A DNA stretch of 64,000 bases from Gammaproteobacteria bacterium LSUCC0112 (GTDB taxonomy: Bacteria > Pseudomonadota > Gammaproteobacteria > Pseudomonadales > Pseudohongiellaceae): NCBI GenBank assembly GCA_004535785.1, contig SPIB01000001.1:1324174-1388173 (forward strand), read 5' to 3'. The translations under genes were made by a program, and so were the position numbers. Positions 61,785 through 64,000 of the stretch are shown here, one piece after another. The notes beneath the pieces were generated by a model. That model saw only the letters and a program-made list of their open reading frames with translations. It had not been told where the DNA came from and searched no databases. Each line of letters opens with the position of its first letter. Within the stretch, counting starts at the first letter, position 1.

Positions 61785-62644
61785 AGTCCCCGTTTGAAGA
61801 AGGCCGCCATCGCCTGGCGGTCTTCATCGCTAAGCTGTCCGGTATTGTGCTCGATGACCGGCTCCATTTTGCCGCCCACATATTCCCCATCCGGCAGCAA
61901 TCCGAGAAACAAAAAAAGCGCCAGGTCATCTTCACTCCAGTTGCTCAACGCTGCGGAATTAATAGCCGGCACATGTCCGTCAGGCATATCCCCACCTGCA
62001 AACTCGTTTGCGTAGTCACTGATACCCAATGCATTACGCGGGGTGTGGCACTCACCACAATGTCCCAGATGACGCGCCAGATACGCCCCGCGTGCCAGTT
62101 GTGCGTCGTCATACAACGCAGGAACCGGCTCGCCCAGATTGGCTAACGTGTTCCAAGGTGCCAATTGCCATCGCCCGATCCACCCCGGGATGTCATGCGC
62201 CGGAACATTATTGACGACCGCCGGTTGCGCATTCAGCCACGACGCAATAGCCAAGGCATCTTCATCGGTCACATCCGCATAAGAGCGATACGGGAATGCC
62301 GGAAAATAAAAACGCCCGTCCGGACTGCGCCCATGTTTGATGGCGCGTACATAATCCGACCCGGTCCACCCACCCGTGCCCGTGGCAGGGTCAGGTGTAA
62401 TATTGGAGGCGTAAAACACGCCAAATGGCGACTCAATCGCCATACCACCACTGAGCCCGCCCGCGTCACCCTCATGGCAACTGATGCAACCCCCCGCGTT
62501 CACCAGATAACGACCGCGCTCGAGTGTAGGCGTATCGGTAGCCAAACCAACGTCAGGCACTGAAGGAGACAGATAGGCCGGCGAAAAAAGCCACGCAGCC
62601 ACTAGTCCGCCAAGTACCATCAAACCCACAACCATTCGCGACAT
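61781..62644 (-). CDS. Diheme cytochrome c, membrane-anchored
   Basis: A 287-residue protein from ATG 62644 (open frame to 62704; GGAG lies ten bases before 62644). One N-terminal anchor (MVVGLMVLGGLVAAWLF) precedes two cytochrome c domains with haem sites CISCHEGD (domain 1) and CGECHTPR (domain 2). GYWS-type spacing and GDMPDGHVPAINSAALSNWS, then EDDLALFLFLGLLPDGEYVG, fit the cytochrome subunits of alcohol or aldehyde dehydrogenases. Near a PQQ dehydrogenase, it is likely its electron acceptor. Confidence 0.86.
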   Translation of the reverse strand: MSRMVVGLMVLGGLVAAWLFSPAYLSPSVPDVGLATDTPTLERGRYLVNAGGCISCHEGDAGGLSGGMAIESPFGVFYASNITPDPATGTGGWTGSDYVRAIKHGRSPDGRFYFPAFPYRSYADVTDEDALAIASWLNAQPAVVNNVPAHDIPGWIGRWQLAPWNTLANLGEPVPALYDDAQLARGAYLARHLGHCGECHTPRNALGISDYANEFAGGDMPDGHVPAINSAALSNWSEDDLALFLFLGLLPDGEYVGGKMEPVIEHNTGQLSDEDRQAMAAFFKRGL

Positions 62645-62763
62645 CACATCATTGCTCCAATAACCCGATGCCTCTGATGCTAGCACAGCAAAATCCACAC
62701 ACAAGACTCACAGACAGCGTTTGGCACTCATACAACGATTCAGCATGCCGCAGAGCCAAGAAC

Positions 62764-62983
62764 AAAAATCCGGAGTGAGCAAGCGCAGTGGGTGGGCAGC
62801 ATCGGACCAATCAGGCCGCGCTTATCCTCTGAATGACCGACCGAATAAACGCGAGCACTGTCCGACTTCGCAAGGCGCGCAGCGCCTGAGGAGGAGTTGC
62901 GCAGCGTCGGTCGGTCATTCAGAGGATGCGGCCGGTCCGGTGCTGCCCACCCGCTGCGCTTGCGTCTATCCCCCGGAGTTTTT
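62764..62983. repeat. Long imperfect inverted repeat (about 78-bp arms)
   Basis: The arm 62764-62843 and the arm 62908-62983 are near-complementary, with shared blocks CAAGCGCAG, GGGTGGGCAGCA, CGGACC, GGCCGC and ATCCTCTGAATGACCGACCG. A 64-bp centre separates them. The region has no credible gene. It resembles a miniature inverted-repeat element or a structured RNA; both strands would fold into a long stem. Confidence 0.78.
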
Positions 62984-63030
62984 ATCTGTCCCAAACAGCT
63001 TTTTTCTGTTCAGAATGTATTCTGTTGCCC

Positions 63031-63066
63031 CAAAAAAAAACGGGCATCCCGTCTCCAGAATGCCCG
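63031..63066 (-). terminator. Rho-independent terminator of the PQQ dehydrogenase gene
   Basis: Read on the minus strand: CGGGCAT (63066-63060), a 12-base loop, ATGCCCG (63047-63041), then a run of nine T. It lies 21 bases past the stop codon of the gene. Confidence 0.85.
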
Positions 63067-63086
63067 CCTTTGTATTCACCAGATTA

Positions 63087-64000
63087 TCAATCCGGCAAGG
63101 CAACCGCCGTTAAAGTACTGCCAGTCTGCAGCATCACATACTGCTTACCTTTATGTACAAAACTCGACATACCAAATCCACTGTCTGCCGGCACCTGCAC
63201 ACGACCGATCTCACGCCCTGTCATTTTGTCCACCGCAAACAGATAAGGTGTCTCATCGCTGCCAGTGCCTGCGTACAACAGCATGTTCGCGGTCACTGTC
63301 ATCGGTGCCAGAGCGCCTGTGCCCGTCTGACCGATATCAATGCCCGCCAGTGCCGGATGATTACGGATGCGATCAGGTGTATCACCAACAGGAATCATCC
63401 ACAGATGTTCACCAGTGTTCATATCAATGGCTGTAATACGGCTATAGGGCGGCTTGTACAGTGGCAGACCCTGTGGTCCTCGCACTGGCATCGCGCGCAG
63501 CGACGCAAATGCAGAGAAGGTGGTGCCCGTAGGCATCTCGATCATGGAATCGCGTTCCTGTGACGGTGTCACCATACGAGAAGAGCAAGCCGAGCGAGAC
63601 GTCACATACAGGATGCCGTTGACAGGATCAGCAACCGCCGGTCCGGGGATGTTGGCACCGCCACCATCGCCAGGACACCAAAGCGCAGCGACCTTGCCGA
63701 TATCATTGTCACGATGTAACGGTGGATTAAACAACGGACCGATTTCATAGTCAGCAATGGCTTCAATCGCTGCTGCTCGCAGTTCCGGCGTAAAGTCGAT
63801 CAGATTGTCATGTGTTAGCCCCTGCATATCGAACGGTGCAGGTTTGGTCGGGAATGGCTGTGTGGCGGCCAGTTTTTCGCCTGGGATGCGTGACGGAGGA
63901 ACGGGCCGGTCCTCAAATGGCCACAGCGGCTCACCGGTCAGACGGTTGAAGGCGTACACAAATGCCTGTTTGGTGGCTTGCGCAACGGCGGGTATTTTTT
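63087..64000 (-). CDS. PQQ-dependent dehydrogenase, C-terminal part (gene continues beyond the window)
   Basis: About 304 C-terminal residues; the frame is open to base 64000, so the N-terminus lies outside. Blocks include VYAFNRLTGEPLWPFEDRPV, IPGEKLAATQPFPTKPAPFD, GLTHDNLIDFTPELRA, WCPGDGGGANIPGPAVADPV, GILYVTSRS and a C-terminal GYSSF-like GFGMSSFVHKGKQYVMLQTG. These are the propeller blades of quinoprotein alcohol/glucose dehydrogenases. FDRLTGEP.WPIEERPVP is characteristic. A diheme cytochrome gene follows it on the same strand, beyond the long inverted repeat, and may be the electron acceptor. A strong terminator follows the stop codon. Confidence 0.87.
   Translation of the reverse strand, partial: KIPAVAQATKQAFVYAFNRLTGEPLWPFEDRPVPPSRIPGEKLAATQPFPTKPAPFDMQGLTHDNLIDFTPELRAAAIEAIADYEIGPLFNPPLHRDNDIGKVAALWCPGDGGGANIPGPAVADPVNGILYVTSRSACSSRMVTPSQERDSMIEMPTGTTFSAFASLRAMPVRGPQGLPLYKPPYSRITAIDMNTGEHLWMIPVGDTPDRIRNHPALAGIDIGQTGTGALAPMTVTANMLLYAGTGSDETPYLFAVDKMTGREIGRVQVPADSGFGMSSFVHKGKQYVMLQTGSTLTAVALPD

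Noticed and set aside
62740..62994. 84-codon minus-strand open frame in the long inverted repeat
   Set aside because: Its codons are those of the repeat arms; no ribosome binding site and no resemblance to a protein family I know.
1..64000. CRISPR arrays, rRNA, tRNA, insertion sequences, prophage
   Set aside because: None were found by reading; a covariance or profile search would be needed to exclude small RNAs.

Overview
The window looks like the chromosome of a free-living, probably marine or aquatic, Gammaproteobacterium of moderate GC. The evidence is a lipopolysaccharide inner-core locus in the Pseudomonas order (glnE, waaF, waaC, waaG, waaP-type kinase, WapO-like carbamoyltransferase, then an LpxL-type acyltransferase and hldE), a PBP1B gene coupled to an LpoP-like lipoprotein, YaeQ, Uup and many exported hydrolases. 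No rRNA, tRNA, CRISPR array, insertion sequence or prophage was seen. The genus cannot be fixed from the sequence.

Region 1 (1-3.85 kb) is the left-over of a chromosomal integron. The minus strand at the left edge encodes the first about 45 codons of an integron integrase (IntI), with TGA where the family has Trp. Next to it lies an attI-like core inside a hairpin. Then follow cassette-type genes: an intact 155-aa membrane-anchored protein with a 60-bp attC site behind it, a frameshifted CopG-type antitoxin in reverse orientation, a GFA-family gene with no start codon and lost zinc cysteines, a frameshifted DUF1801 gene, an intact DUF1801-like gene, a truncated AHSA1/SRPBCC gene and a GNAT. 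The integron is apparently dead and its cassettes are decaying.

Region 2 (3.85-23 kb) holds mostly single housekeeping or accessory genes on the plus strand: an RlmN-type radical SAM methyltransferase, a DapA-family lyase, several GNATs, a DUF5916 outer-membrane-type protein preceded by a truncated VOC gene, GrpB, signal peptidase I, exported cyclase and GlcG-like proteins. At 16 kb a 7-TM LuxR-type regulator diverges from a membrane protein gene, with two identical-pattern dyads between them. An AAC(6')-like GNAT is translationally linked to a 37-aa mini-protein.

Region 3 (23-25 kb) is a graveyard: a methyl-accepting chemotaxis protein with several frameshifts and a deletion, and a YfiR-family gene with a lost start and an internal stop. 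It is followed by a polyesterase-like lipoprotein and the lpoP-mrcB pair.

Region 4 (29-46 kb) contains exported peptide-degrading enzymes (M17 aminopeptidase, M20 peptidase, DUF885 metallopeptidase), aspartate ammonia-lyase, two ECF sigma/anti-sigma modules, a GGDEF protein and the ABC-F ATPase Uup. Three copies of a GGGGTCGGAG hairpin repeat sit between genes (23.0, 29.0, 32.8 kb).

Region 5 (46-61 kb) is the lipopolysaccharide core block, including a double-length kinase that appears to be a WaaP plus InaA/WapP-type fusion. hldE is coupled to chrA. Region 6 (61-64 kb) has a cytochrome c'-like protein, a diheme cytochrome c, a 220-bp long imperfect inverted repeat, and the C-terminal part of a PQQ-dependent dehydrogenase running off the right edge. 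The two cytochromes and the quinoprotein suggest a periplasmic oxidation chain.
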